From contig NZ_CP058670.1 in NCBI RefSeq assembly GCF_013414345.1, positions 1,798,001-1,862,000 on the forward strand: a stretch of 64,000 bases of DNA. The letters are read 5' to 3'. The stretch is from Microcella indica (lineage in GTDB: Bacteria > Actinomycetota > Actinomycetes > Actinomycetales > Microbacteriaceae). The notes beneath the pieces were generated by a model, which worked only from the letters and a program-made list of their open reading frames with translations, ran no database searches and had not been told where the DNA came from. The position numbers and the translations under genes were made by a program. This document shows, piece after piece, positions 8,225-16,698 of the stretch (the first letter of the stretch is position 1; each line of letters begins with the position of its first letter).

Positions 8225-9094
8225 TCAGTCCTGGGCCACGAAGTCGATGAGCTCCTCGACGCGGCCGAGCAGCGCCGGCTCCAGGTCGGCGAAGCCGCGC
8301 ACGCTGCCGCGGATGCGCCGCCACGCCGCCGCGCGGTCCGCCGCCGAGTCGTGCGGCCAGCCGAGGGCACGGCACGTGCCCGTCTTCCAGTCGACGCCGC
8401 GCGGAACATCCGGCCACGCCGCGATGCCCACTCGCTCGGGCTTCACCGCCTGCCACACGTCGATGAACGGGTGGCCGACGACGTGCACACTGCTCGCCGC
8501 CGCGCGGCCGAGGCTCGCGAGCACCTCGCGCGCGAGCCGCTCCTCCTTCGAGCCGGTCACCCAGTGGTCGACGAGCACTCCCACCCGGCGCCCGGCGCCC
8601 GGCGCGAACTCGCGCAGCCGGTCACTGAGGTGGTCGACGCCCTCGAGGTACTCGACGACGATGCCCTCCACACGCAGGTCGTCGCCCCACACCTGCTCGA
8701 CGAGCTCGGCGTCGTGGCGCCCCTCGACCCAGATGCGGCTCGCGCGCGCCACGCGCGCGGGTGCATCCTCGACGGCGAACGACCCGCTCGCCGTGCGCTG
8801 ACGGGCGACCGGTGCGGTGCGCGCGACCGGTGGAACGAGGATGACCGGCTCTCCCTCGACGAGGAAGCCGCCGCCCAGGGGAAACGCCCGCACCCTCCCC
8901 CGGCGATCCTCGAGGTGCACGTTGGCGGCGTCGACGAGCACGACGGCGCCGACGAATCCGCTGCCCTCCAGACCGTCGTCCGGCAGCTCCACGACGAGGT
9001 CGCGCTCGGCCGGCACCTCGGGCACGATGCGGCGCCCGACCGAGCGCCAGTCGCCGGAGAGCACGTCATTGCCGTATCGATCGCCGTGAGTCAC
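8225..9094 (-). CDS. DUF3097 family protein
   Basis: A 289-residue protein of the actinobacterial DUF3097 family. Recognisable blocks are the N-terminal DVLSGDWRS, the segment ASRIWVEGRHDAELVEQVWG, VLVDHWVTGSKEERLA and HPFIDVWQAVKPERVG. The WVEGRHDAEL/VLVDH arrangement is reminiscent of a TOPRIM-like fold, but that is inference. No function is established. The start is GTG at 9094. It is convergent with the cold-shock gene and divergent from a membrane-protein gene, so it stands alone. Confidence 0.85.
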   Translation of the reverse strand: MTHGDRYGNDVLSGDWRSVGRRIVPEVPAERDLVVELPDDGLEGSGFVGAVVLVDAANVHLEDRRGRVRAFPLGGGFLVEGEPVILVPPVARTAPVARQRTASGSFAVEDAPARVARASRIWVEGRHDAELVEQVWGDDLRVEGIVVEYLEGVDHLSDRLREFAPGAGRRVGVLVDHWVTGSKEERLAREVLASLGRAAASSVHVVGHPFIDVWQAVKPERVGIAAWPDVPRGVDWKTGTCRALGWPHDSAADRAAAWRRIRGSVRGFADLEPALLGRVEELIDFVAQD

Positions 9095-9180
9095 GACGCG
9101 ACTGTACGGGGCGTCGCGGGCGGCCGGGCCGCTCCACGCCGATATCGCTACAGTGGGCTCGTCGAGGGGAGATCACCAGG

Positions 9181-9948
9181 ATGCGCGCTGCCGCACTGTT
9201 CCGCTGGGGGCTCACGTGCCTCCTGCTCGTGCCGTTCACGCTCCTCGCCTGGTGGGTGCTGCCCGTCGGCGCCGCGCTCGGCTGGGTCGCGCTCGCGCTC
9301 ATCCTGCTCGGCGGTGCGCTCAACCTCGCGGCCGTCGCCCGCGGACTGCGCGGCCTGAGCCCTCGCGAGCTCGACGGCGCGAGCGGGCCAGAGAGCACGC
9401 CGCTCGAGCCGCGGCAGCGCATCCTGTACCCCTTCGAGCCGGAACCGCTGCCCGACCCCGCCGTACGCCGTCGCATCGGGTCGGGCGCCGCGCTCGCGCT
9501 GCTCGGCCTCATCGCCTTCGGCGCGTGGACGCTCGCGGTCGAGCAGCCGCTCGCGATCGCGCAAGGCCAGCTCACCCTCGAGGAGACCTATGCGGCGTGG
9601 GGTGACGTGTCGCAGACCGGATTCTTCGTGGCCCTGACGATCTGGGTACTGCTGGGGCTCGTTCTCGCGGGCGGCCTCGCCGTGCTCGGCCGCCTCGACG
9701 GGCCTACCCTCGAGCGCGTCCTCGCCCCGCGGCGGTTCCTCGCGCTCGCGGCGATCGTCGGCAGCGTCATCGTCACCGCTGCCTTCGCGCCCTACATCGG
9801 CGTCGGCATCGGTCTGCCCGACGATCTGCCGTTCCCCGCGTTCGGGGTGCAGAGCCCCGGCTCGACGGCGTTCGGGATGCTCGGCTTCGCGCTGAGCGCC
9901 ACCGCGATCCTGCTCACCGTGCCGTCCTGGCGTCCGCGCACCCGCTGA
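9181..9948 (+). CDS. Hypothetical membrane protein
   Basis: A 255-residue protein with six likely membrane spans: two at the N-terminus (for example FRWGLTCLLLVPFTLLAWWV), one near residue 105, and three in the C-terminal half ending with FGMLGFALSATAILLTV. A proline- and glutamate-rich cytoplasmic or external loop (about residues 60-90) separates the first pair from the rest. No catalytic motif is visible and I do not recognise the family. ATG 9181 follows a GGGGAGATCACC ribosome-binding region. Divergently transcribed from the DUF3097 gene. Confidence 0.7.
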   Translation: MRAAALFRWGLTCLLLVPFTLLAWWVLPVGAALGWVALALILLGGALNLAAVARGLRGLSPRELDGASGPESTPLEPRQRILYPFEPEPLPDPAVRRRIGSGAALALLGLIAFGAWTLAVEQPLAIAQGQLTLEETYAAWGDVSQTGFFVALTIWVLLGLVLAGGLAVLGRLDGPTLERVLAPRRFLALAAIVGSVIVTAAFAPYIGVGIGLPDDLPFPAFGVQSPGSTAFGMLGFALSATAILLTVPSWRPRTR

Positions 9949-9994
9949 CGCCCGGCGCACCCCGCCTTCTCGCCCGCGCCCATGGCTGCGCGGG

Positions 9995-10023
9995 TTGACA
10001 CGCGCTCGGTTGTCTGGTTAGTT
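9995..10023 (+). promoter_or_regulatory. Predicted promoter of the GntR/ABC operon
   Basis: A perfect -35 TTGACA at 9995-10000 is followed after 17 bp by TTAGTT (or TAGTTA one base later) as a weak -10. The -10 runs into the palindrome at 10021-10038, so the regulator encoded just downstream could block it directly. Confidence 0.55.
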
Positions 10024-10038
10024 ACTTGAGTAAGTAAC
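10021..10038 (+). promoter_or_regulatory. Palindromic operator, probably for the adjacent GntR regulator
   Basis: GTTACTT GAGT AAGTAAC is a perfect 7-bp inverted repeat around 4 bases. It overlaps the -10 region of the predicted promoter and lies 45 bp upstream of the regulator's start codon. YtrA-type GntR proteins commonly repress their own operon through such sites. That this one is bound by the neighbouring protein is inference. Confidence 0.6.
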
Positions 10039-10082
10039 CAGCACACGAGCCGCTGAGGCTCAGCGACCGAGGGGAGGTGCCC

Positions 10083-10439
10083 ATGGACGACAGTCGCCCG
10101 ATCTTCCGGCAGCTCGCCGAGCAGATCGAGAACCAGATCATCGACGGCTCGCTCGTCGAGGGCGCGCAAGTGCCGTCGATCAACGAGTACGCCGCCTTCC
10201 ATCGCATCAATCCCGCCACCGCTCTCAAGGGCATCACCCTGCTCGTCGACGCCGGCGTGCTCTACAAGCGCCGCGGCATCGGCATGTTCGTGGCCGAGGG
10301 CGCTCGCTCCACCCTCATCGCAGACCGCCGCACGACGTTTCGCGACGACTTCCTGCGCCCCCTCCTCGCGGAGGCCCGAGCACTCGGCATCAGCGCCGAG
10401 GAGCTCGCCGACATGATTCGAAAGGACACCACCCCATGA
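10083..10439 (+). CDS. GntR-family transcriptional regulator, YtrA subfamily
   Basis: A 118-residue DNA-binding repressor. The N-terminal winged helix is clear: PIFRQLAEQIENQIIDGSLV, then VPSINEYAAFHRINPATALK as recognition region and GVLYKRRGIGMFV as the wing. Only about 45 residues follow, which is the short C-terminal helix typical of YtrA rather than a ligand-binding domain. ATG 10083 is preferred over the GTG at 10077 because an AGGGGAGG site lies at the right distance. Its stop overlaps the ATPase start (ATGA). It probably represses this three-gene operon through the palindrome upstream. Confidence 0.88.
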   Translation: MDDSRPIFRQLAEQIENQIIDGSLVEGAQVPSINEYAAFHRINPATALKGITLLVDAGVLYKRRGIGMFVAEGARSTLIADRRTTFRDDFLRPLLAEARALGISAEELADMIRKDTTP

Positions 10440-11362
10440 CCCCCGCCCCTGAGTCCCCCGCAGTGCAGGCCCGCGGCCTCACCAAGCGCTACGGCTCGCT
10501 CGCGGCCGTCGACGACGCGACGTTCACTACGCCCAAGAACACCATCACGGGCCTCCTCGGCCGCAACGGCGCCGGCAAGACGACGCTCATGCGCCTCATC
10601 ACCGGCCAGGAGTTCCCCACGAGCGGCACCGTGCGGCTCTTCGGCGCCCCGCCCGTGGAGAACGCTGCCGTGCTGCAGCACACGTGCTTCATCTCGGAGG
10701 CCCAGCGCTACCCCGATGAGTTCCGCATCAAGCACGTGCTCGCGGGCGCCCCGCGCTTCTTCGCCCACTGGGATGCCGGCTTCGCCGACGACCTCGTCGA
10801 GGAATTCCGCCTTACGCCGAAGCAGCGCATCAAGAAGCTCTCCCGCGGGCAGCGCTCCGCCATCGGCGTCATCGTGGGGCTCGCCTCGCGCGCACCGCTC
10901 ACGATCTTCGACGAGCCGTACCTGGGCCTGGATGCTGTGGCTCGGCAGATCTTCTACGACCGCCTCCTCGCCGACTACAGCGAGAACCCCCGCACGGTCA
11001 TTCTGTCCACGCACCTCATCGACGAGGTCAGCCAGCTTCTCGAGCACGCCCTCGTCATCGACGCCGGCCGCATCGTCATCGACGCACCCGTCGAGGAGCT
11101 GCGCTCGAGTGCCGCGACCGTGAGCGGCACGACCGAGGCCGTCGAGCGCTTCATCGCCGGCCGCGAGGTCGCCCACCGCGAGCAGCTCGGCGGGCTCTTG
11201 AGCGCCACCGTCGCGGCCGTGGACGACGCCGACCGCGCCGCCGCCCGCACTGCCGGCCTCGAGGTCGGGCCCGTCTCGCTGCAGCAGCTCATCGTGCGGC
11301 GCACGGGCGGCTTCACCACCCCATCCACCACCACCACCACGCACGAGGAGGCGACGGCATGA
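10436..11362 (+). CDS. ABC transporter ATP-binding protein (YtrB-like)
   Basis: A 308-residue exporter-type ATPase. Walker A is GLLGRNGAGKTTLM, the signature region is LSRGQRSAIGVIVGLA (a divergent LSGGQ, as is common in this class), and Walker B with its Glu is LTIFDEPYLGLDA. The H-loop is STHLIDE. The C-terminal ~90 residues form a separate region after the nucleotide-binding domain. The gene overlaps the regulator before it and the membrane gene after it by 4 bp each. In related operons such transporters respond to cell-envelope stress or antibiotics; no substrate can be assigned here. Confidence 0.85.
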   Translation: MTPAPESPAVQARGLTKRYGSLAAVDDATFTTPKNTITGLLGRNGAGKTTLMRLITGQEFPTSGTVRLFGAPPVENAAVLQHTCFISEAQRYPDEFRIKHVLAGAPRFFAHWDAGFADDLVEEFRLTPKQRIKKLSRGQRSAIGVIVGLASRAPLTIFDEPYLGLDAVARQIFYDRLLADYSENPRTVILSTHLIDEVSQLLEHALVIDAGRIVIDAPVEELRSSAATVSGTTEAVERFIAGREVAHREQLGGLLSATVAAVDDADRAAARTAGLEVGPVSLQQLIVRRTGGFTTPSTTTTTHEEATA

Positions 11363-12111
11363 CCGCGCTCACCGCAGACAGCCTGCCCACGACGGCGCGA
11401 CCGCTCGGGCGCCGGATCTCGACGATCATGCTCCTGCAGCTCACGAACCCCATGACCCTCATCGGGTGGCCGCTCATGATCCTGGGCTTCATCTACGTGC
11501 TCAACCTCGCCATCTACGGCCTCATCTCGACGGCGACAGAGGGCGCCTCCGCAGTCGGCGTCAACGGCGGCGTCGGGTTCATCTGGGTCTACACGCTCGT
11601 CATGGCCGTGCAGAGCGTCAACCAGACCTTCCCGCTGGCCCTCGGTTTCGGCGCTACCCGGCGCGACTACCTCCTCGGCACCGGTGCGCTCTTCACCCTG
11701 CTCTCCGCCGGCTACGCCGCGCTCATCGCCACGCTCGCCATGGCGGAGCGCGCCGTCGACTACTGGGGCATCGGCCTGCGATTCTTCGACACGTCGCCCG
11801 ACTTCTCCTGGTTCGAGCTCTTCCTCGGCACCCTGCTCATCCTGCTGCTCTTCGCGTCCATCGGTGCGGCGACCGCGTCGGTCTACGTGCGCTGGAAGGC
11901 CACGGGCATGTACGTCTTCTGGGCAGGACTCGTCGTCCTCCTCGTCGCCGTGGGCTTCCTCCTCACCTGGACCGAGTCATGGGGGGCGGTAGGCGACTTC
12001 TTCGCCACGGCCGGCGTGCTCGGCACCCTCGCGTGGAGCCTCGTCATCACGGCTCTCGGTGCCATCGCCGCCTACCTCATCCTGCGGAGGGCGACGCCCA
12101 CGAACACCTAG
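11359..12111 (+). CDS. ABC transporter membrane subunit
   Basis: A 250-residue membrane protein with six predicted spans, beginning with a short cytoplasmic tail and the first span around PLMILGFIYVLNLAIYGL. It has no ATPase motif and is the natural membrane partner of the ATPase it overlaps (ATGA). Sequence landmarks include FGATRRDYLLGTG, a cytoplasmic turn seen in ABC-2-like membrane subunits. The three genes together form a self-regulated export unit. It ends 10 bp from a convergent gene. Confidence 0.8.
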   Translation: MTALTADSLPTTARPLGRRISTIMLLQLTNPMTLIGWPLMILGFIYVLNLAIYGLISTATEGASAVGVNGGVGFIWVYTLVMAVQSVNQTFPLALGFGATRRDYLLGTGALFTLLSAGYAALIATLAMAERAVDYWGIGLRFFDTSPDFSWFELFLGTLLILLLFASIGAATASVYVRWKATGMYVFWAGLVVLLVAVGFLLTWTESWGAVGDFFATAGVLGTLAWSLVITALGAIAAYLILRRATPTNT

Positions 12112-12121
12112 TTCGGAGCGG

Positions 12122-13627
12122 CTACTCGCTGAGCGTCAGCAGGCCCGTGACGAGCAGCTCGCGCACCTGCGGCAGCAGCTGCTCGCGCAGCTCGCCCTCG
12201 TCCACCTCGAGCAGGTGGGCGAGGGCGCTCGCGATCTCTCCGACGCTCAGGCCGCCATCGCTCGCACCGACGAAGCCGGCAAGCGCAGCATCCGCCTCGA
12301 TCTCCCGAGCCAGCCCACCGCCCTGACGCAGCCGGATGACGGTCGGGCCCTCGGCGCCCGGCCAGTAGTGGCGCTCCTCCGTCACATCGCCCGCGACCGC
12401 GCAGCGCAGCTCGGCGAGCGCCGCATCGTCGAGAGGCGCGAGACGATCGTGCATCGCGAAGCCCGCGAGCAGGGTGTCGCCGAGACCCGCCGAGGCGTCG
12501 GGCCGGGGCGACGCCACGACCTCCGTGCGGCGCAGGGTCGCCGTGCCGGGAGCCGGATGCCGCAGCACGAGGTACCCGAACCCGACGCCCACGACGCCGC
12601 GCGCCGCGAAGTCGTCGATCCACTCCCCCGCCAGGCGCTCGAACTCGGGCGTGCCCGCGCGCGTGCCACCGTCGCGGATCCAGGTGGCGGCGTACTCGGC
12701 GGGCGACTGGCGCTCGCGCTCGATGACCCAGCCGTCGAGGCCCGCCAGCTCGAGCCAGCGGGCGACGCGAGACAGGCCATCCTCGTCGTCGCGATACTCC
12801 CAGTTGCCGAGAAGGTGCGCTGTGCCGCCCGGCACGAGGTGGTCGGCCGCGCCGCGCACGACCTCCTCGACGATCCCGTCGCCCACGCGACCGCCGTCGC
12901 GGTACTCGTAGAGCGGCACGCCCTCGCGGCGCGGCGTGATGACGAACGGCGGGTTGCTCACGATGCGGTCGAACCGCTCCCCCGTCACCGGCACGTAGAG
13001 ATCGCCGTGCCGCAGCTCGACCGTGTCGACCGCGGAGAGCGCGAACGTCGCGCCCGCCAGTTCGAGGGCGCGCGGCGAGACGTCCGTGGCGACGACCCGC
13101 TCGGCTCCGCGCGCCGCGAAAAGGCTCTGCACGCCGCAGCCCGTGCCCAGGTCGAGCACCGACCCGACGGGCGTCGTGGGCTGCAGGCCCGCGAGCGTGA
13201 GCGAGGCTCCACCCACGCCGAGCACGTGGCCGGGCGGCAGAGCACCGCCGAGCGCGTGCTCGTCGAGGTCGGAGACGATCCACCACTCGGCCGCGCCGGC
13301 GCTGTCGAGCGCGGTGAGCGGGCCGACGTCGACTCGCGCTCGCCCGGCCTCGTCGACGAGCCCGAGCGCGCTCGCCCCCTCGACGCCGAGAGCGGGGAAC
13401 GCCGCGGCGAGCTCCGGGCCGGTGAGCTCGTCGTGCAGGCGGAACAACCGCGCGAGCAGGGCGACAGGCTCGGGGCCCGCCGCGCGCGCCTTCCGCAGCG
13501 CCAGCACGCGATCACCGCGGTGCAGTGCGGCATCGGCGTCGGGCCCCCACAGCTGCTGCACCCGGTCGACGGTGTAGACGGCGGTCAGGAGGTCGGCGCG
13601 CAGGCGGGTCAGGAGGTCGGATTCCAC
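12122..13627 (-). CDS. SAM-dependent methyltransferase with NPPF motif
   Basis: A 501-residue protein. The middle carries a Rossmann methyltransferase domain: VLDLGTGCGVQSLFAA binds S-adenosylmethionine, VATDVSPRAL supplies the ribose-binding acid, and IVSNPPFVITPRR is the NPPF catalytic motif of enzymes that methylate amino groups of bases or glutamine, as in PrmC, RlmG and RsmC. An N-terminal ~150 residue helical domain and a C-terminal ~170 residue region flank it. The start is GTG at 13627 in front of a conserved-looking ESDLLTRLRADL. The target (rRNA, protein or other) is not known. Confidence 0.8.
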   Translation of the reverse strand: MESDLLTRLRADLLTAVYTVDRVQQLWGPDADAALHRGDRVLALRKARAAGPEPVALLARLFRLHDELTGPELAAAFPALGVEGASALGLVDEAGRARVDVGPLTALDSAGAAEWWIVSDLDEHALGGALPPGHVLGVGGASLTLAGLQPTTPVGSVLDLGTGCGVQSLFAARGAERVVATDVSPRALELAGATFALSAVDTVELRHGDLYVPVTGERFDRIVSNPPFVITPRREGVPLYEYRDGGRVGDGIVEEVVRGAADHLVPGGTAHLLGNWEYRDDEDGLSRVARWLELAGLDGWVIERERQSPAEYAATWIRDGGTRAGTPEFERLAGEWIDDFAARGVVGVGFGYLVLRHPAPGTATLRRTEVVASPRPDASAGLGDTLLAGFAMHDRLAPLDDAALAELRCAVAGDVTEERHYWPGAEGPTVIRLRQGGGLAREIEADAALAGFVGASDGGLSVGEIASALAHLLEVDEGELREQLLPQVRELLVTGLLTLSE

Positions 13628-13796
13628 GACACCATCCAACCGTGAACAGCGCCCCGCCCGGCACCCGCCGGGAATCTCCTCCGTACGGGAATAGTCCGAG
13701 CATCCATGCGATTGCATAGATCGGTCGGCCTGCAGCGCACGCTCGACGGACGACCGGAACGATCACCGACACGACATTGAAGGAGCACCCCACCGC

Positions 13797-14357
13797 ATGA
13801 CTACTCTCACCGCCGACGCGATCCCCGGCTACGTCGCAGGAACCTGGACCATCGACGCCTCGCACTCCGAGATCGGCTTCAGCGTTCGCCACCTCGCGAT
13901 CAGCAAGGTGCGCGGCACCTTCGAGCAGTTCGACGCGACCGTCACCGCGGCCGAGAACCCGCTCGAGTCGAGCGTCGTCGTGAGCGTCGACATCGCGTCG
14001 ATCAACACCAAGAACGCCGACCGCGACGCCCACCTGCGCAGCAACGACTTCTTCGCGCCCGAGCAGTACCCGACCATGGAGTTCCGCTCGACGGGCATCC
14101 GCACCGAGGGCGACGAGCTGAAGCTCGACGGCGAGCTCACCCTGCGCGGCGTGACCAAGCCGATCACCTTCACGGGCGAGTTCGGCGGCATCGCGAAGGA
14201 CCCGTGGGGCAACATCGTCGCCGCCGCGAACGGTCACGCGGTCATCAACCGCCACGACTTCGGCGTGAGCTGGAACGCTCCCCTCGAGGCCGGCGGCTTC
14301 CTCCTCGGCGACGAGGTGACGATCACGATCGACGCGCAGTTCCAGCTGCAGTCCTGA
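13797..14357 (+). CDS. YceI family lipocalin-like protein
   Basis: A 186-residue YceI-domain protein, full length. Family blocks: GTWTIDASHSEIGFSVRHL at the start, VRGTFEQFDATV, the pair NADRDAHLRSNDFF and YPTMEFRST, then LTLRGVTKPITF and the end VTITIDAQFQL. The fold is a lipocalin-like barrel that binds isoprenoid or other hydrophobic ligands. No signal peptide is visible, so it is probably cytoplasmic. An AAGGAG site precedes ATG 13797. The gene is monocistronic with a strong hairpin behind it. Confidence 0.93.
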   Translation: MTTLTADAIPGYVAGTWTIDASHSEIGFSVRHLAISKVRGTFEQFDATVTAAENPLESSVVVSVDIASINTKNADRDAHLRSNDFFAPEQYPTMEFRSTGIRTEGDELKLDGELTLRGVTKPITFTGEFGGIAKDPWGNIVAAANGHAVINRHDFGVSWNAPLEAGGFLLGDEVTITIDAQFQLQS

Positions 14358-14400
14358 TCGAGAGGGATGCGGGGCGCTGAGCGCCCCGACACCTCGCCCT

Positions 14401-14440
14401 GCAGAACGGGGCGGCCCCACCGGGGGCCGCCCCGTTCTGC
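14401..14440 (+). terminator. Strong terminator hairpin after the yceI-like gene
   Basis: GCAGAACGGGGCGGCCCC at 14401-14418 and its exact reverse complement at 14423-14440 form a perfect 18-bp stem around the loop ACCG. No T-tract follows. It lies 44 bp after the stop codon. Confidence 0.85.
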
Positions 14441-14477
14441 GTTCAGGTGCCGTCGACTGCGTGTCGTACGCTGTCGA

Positions 14478-14975
14478 ATGATGAGAGAACTGACTGCCGA
14501 GCAGATTCGCGGCTCGATCGTGAACGCGACCGAGGCCGAGATCGCGAGAATGCCGCTGCCCGGTCTGTACGAGACCCTGTGGGACGAGCGGGAGTACCTC
14601 GGCTGGCGCGACCCCGACGGCTTGCCGCGCGGCTACATCGTGCACTGGGTCGACGACCGCCCGGTCGGGTTCATGGTGCGCGCCGCCTCGTCGACCCTGC
14701 GCCCCGGCATCGGGGCCATGTGCTCGTTCTGCCACACCCCGCAGCCCTCGACGCAGGTGCTCATGTTCAGCGCGCCCAAGGGCGGTGCCGCGGGCCGCGA
14801 CGGCAACACCATCGGCACCTACCTGTGCGCCGATCTGGCGTGCTCGATGATGATCAGGATGCTGCCCGCCACGAGCGAGCTCACCCTCAGCCGCAGCGAG
14901 GTCGTCGCGCGCCGCAGCGCCGGTCTCACCGAGCGTCTGCAGCGCTTCACGACCAACCTGCTCAAGACGGCCTGA
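14478..14975 (+). CDS. FBP-domain (elongation factor G-binding-like) zinc-finger protein
   Basis: A 165-residue protein beginning MMRELTAEQIRGSIVNA. It matches the C-terminal treble-clef zinc finger shared with the EF-G-binding protein FusB: CSFCHTP near the middle and YLCADLACSMMIR further on give four cysteines for zinc. In FusB this domain contacts EF-G and is linked to fusidic acid resistance; stand-alone copies in actinobacteria are of unknown role. ATG at 14478 (or 14481) follows the strong upstream terminator, so the gene has its own promoter. Confidence 0.82.
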   Translation: MMRELTAEQIRGSIVNATEAEIARMPLPGLYETLWDEREYLGWRDPDGLPRGYIVHWVDDRPVGFMVRAASSTLRPGIGAMCSFCHTPQPSTQVLMFSAPKGGAAGRDGNTIGTYLCADLACSMMIRMLPATSELTLSRSEVVARRSAGLTERLQRFTTNLLKTA

Positions 14976-15009
14976 CCGCACTCCCGGCGCTCTGCGCCGA
15001 TAATGAGGC

Positions 15010-15792
15010 ATGACCTCTGACGCTTGCTCTCGCCGTCGCCCCGCCAGCCGGCGCACCCGCCGCGTGCGGGCCGTCGGAGTCGGCGCCCTCGGAGCACTGC
15101 TCCTCGTCATCATCGGCTTCCTCCTCTGGGCCAACAGCCCGTACCAGGCAGAGCGCGAGGCGACGCTCGAGGTGTTCCGCAACGGCGGTATTCAGGTCGC
15201 CGCCGTCGACGAGGGCATCCTCATGACTCCGATCGCCGACTCGATCGCCCTCCCCGAGAGCCCCGCCGGCCTCGTCTTCGTCCCCGGCGCCCGCGTCGAC
15301 GCCTACGCGTACCTCTACCAGCTCAGCGGCATCGTGGAGGAGCAGGGCGTCACGATGCTCATCACCGAGCCGGCGCTCAACCTCGCGTTCTTCGACACGC
15401 GCGAGCTCGACGACCTCACGACAGCCGCGCCCGACGTGGAGCGCTGGTTCGTCGGGGGCCACTCGCTCGGGGGCGTGCGTGCCTGCATGATGGCGGCCGA
15501 CTCCGAGGCGGAGGGTCTCGTGCTGCTCGGCAGCTACTGCGCCAACGACCTGAGCGAGAGCGAGCTCACGGTGCTGAGCATCGCTGCCGAGAACGACGGC
15601 CTCACCGAGCTCGACACCATCGCCGAGTCTGCCGCGCGGCTGCCCGACACCGCGCGGTTTGAGGTCATCGAGGGCGCCAACCATGCCGCGTTCGGTGACT
15701 ACGGGCCGCAGTCCGGCGACGGGGAGCGCTCGATCACGAGCGAGCAGATGCGCGAGCAGCTCACCGCACTGCTCGTCGAGCTTCTGCGCTAG
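15010..15792 (+). CDS. Membrane-anchored alpha/beta hydrolase
   Basis: A 260-residue protein. An arginine-rich N-terminus is followed by one membrane segment (GALGALLLVIIGFLLW), so the enzyme domain probably faces outside. The nucleophile elbow is GGHSLGGVRA. Likely charge-relay residues are an Asp in AENDGLTELD and a His in EGANHAAFGDYGP. This resembles small alpha/beta hydrolase-fold proteins of unknown substrate in actinobacteria. It starts 35 bp after the FBP-domain gene on the same strand and may share its transcript. Confidence 0.82.
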   Translation: MTSDACSRRRPASRRTRRVRAVGVGALGALLLVIIGFLLWANSPYQAEREATLEVFRNGGIQVAAVDEGILMTPIADSIALPESPAGLVFVPGARVDAYAYLYQLSGIVEEQGVTMLITEPALNLAFFDTRELDDLTTAAPDVERWFVGGHSLGGVRACMMAADSEAEGLVLLGSYCANDLSESELTVLSIAAENDGLTELDTIAESAARLPDTARFEVIEGANHAAFGDYGPQSGDGERSITSEQMREQLTALLVELLR

Positions 15793-15804
15793 CGCGCGCT
15801 CGCG

Positions 15805-15978
15805 CTACTCGCGGCTGCCGAGAATGTGGAACGGGATCGCGAGCGAGAGCGCGATCGACAGGATGCCCGTGAAGAACATGATCGCCTTGAACTCGTCCGG
15901 CACCGCGAAGGCGTAGGCGAACAGCAGGAACGAGGCGAAGAAGAGCGCAAGCGAGGCGATCACGACGGTGATTTTCAT
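15805..15978 (-). CDS. Small two-span membrane protein
   Basis: A 57-residue protein starting MKITVVIASLALFFASF at ATG 15978 and ending HILGSRE. Two hydrophobic segments separated by the loop VPDEFKA fill nearly the whole length. Longer extensions of the same frame upstream are not supported. No function can be assigned. It lies 12 bp from the convergent hydrolase gene and downstream of another membrane protein gene on its own strand, with 38 bp between them, so the pair may be co-transcribed. Confidence 0.65.
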   Translation of the reverse strand: MKITVVIASLALFFASFLLFAYAFAVPDEFKAIMFFTGILSIALSLAIPFHILGSRE

Positions 15979-16016
15979 GGTGTCGCCATTCTGCCAGGTC
16001 GCAGGCGATTCAGGCC

Positions 16017-16634
16017 TCAGGCTTCGGCGGGTGTGACCGGGGCGGGTGCGGCGGTGGCCGCATCCCCGTCGCCCCTCTCGCCGTCGCCGCCCTGCTGCTC
16101 GGCCGACTTGTTGCGGAAGGCGTGCGCGATCGCCCACCACACAAGGGCTCCGAGCAGGATGCCCCCCACGAGCGCGAACACCGGTGTCAGCAGCACGGGG
16201 CCGGCGACGGGCGAGTCGGTCACGGCCGTGGCGAGCCACACGTACAGCCAGAACAGGCCGATGTCGAGCACGGCCGTGATGCCGAGCGAGGCCCACGTGA
16301 CCGCCCACGGTTTGCGCTGACCGGTCAGGCGCAGCAGCCAGACGCTCACGATGACGGCGAGCAGCACGAGCACGAGGCTGCCGATGAGCATCGCGATGAG
16401 CACCCAGAAGAGGATGTCGGCGCCCACGCCGAGCGAGTTGAACAAGCTCGGTACGGCCTCGCTGCCGATCGCGTCGCCGATGACGTCGACGAGGTTGCCG
16501 AACAGTGCCGCTGCCGCGAGACCCGCGAGCGACATGCCGAAGCCGAACCAGCCGGTCTGGAACATCGTGTGCGCCACAGCGCCGGCGATGAGGCTGCTGG
16601 AGAACTGGGTGCGGGTCATCGGCGAGTTCGCCAT
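16017..16634 (-). CDS. Hypothetical multi-span membrane protein
   Basis: A 205-residue protein with five or so membrane spans. Landmarks: a short N-terminus MANSPMTRTQFSSSLIAG, two glycine-rich spans, a long loop, then FWVLIAMLIGSLVLVLLAVI and TAVLDIGLFWLYVWLA. The C-terminal ~35 residues are a Gly/Ala/Pro-rich soluble tail ending PVTPAEA. I do not recognise the family. ATG 16634 follows an AGGAGCACTC site. Divergent from the epimerase-like gene. Confidence 0.68.
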   Translation of the reverse strand: MANSPMTRTQFSSSLIAGAVAHTMFQTGWFGFGMSLAGLAAAALFGNLVDVIGDAIGSEAVPSLFNSLGVGADILFWVLIAMLIGSLVLVLLAVIVSVWLLRLTGQRKPWAVTWASLGITAVLDIGLFWLYVWLATAVTDSPVAGPVLLTPVFALVGGILLGALVWWAIAHAFRNKSAEQQGGDGERGDGDAATAAPAPVTPAEA

Positions 16635-16698
16635 GAGTGCTCCTGAGGGTGGGGAGAGGGGTGTCGAAGCGCAACCCGTGCGCTCTAGAGTTCAGCCT

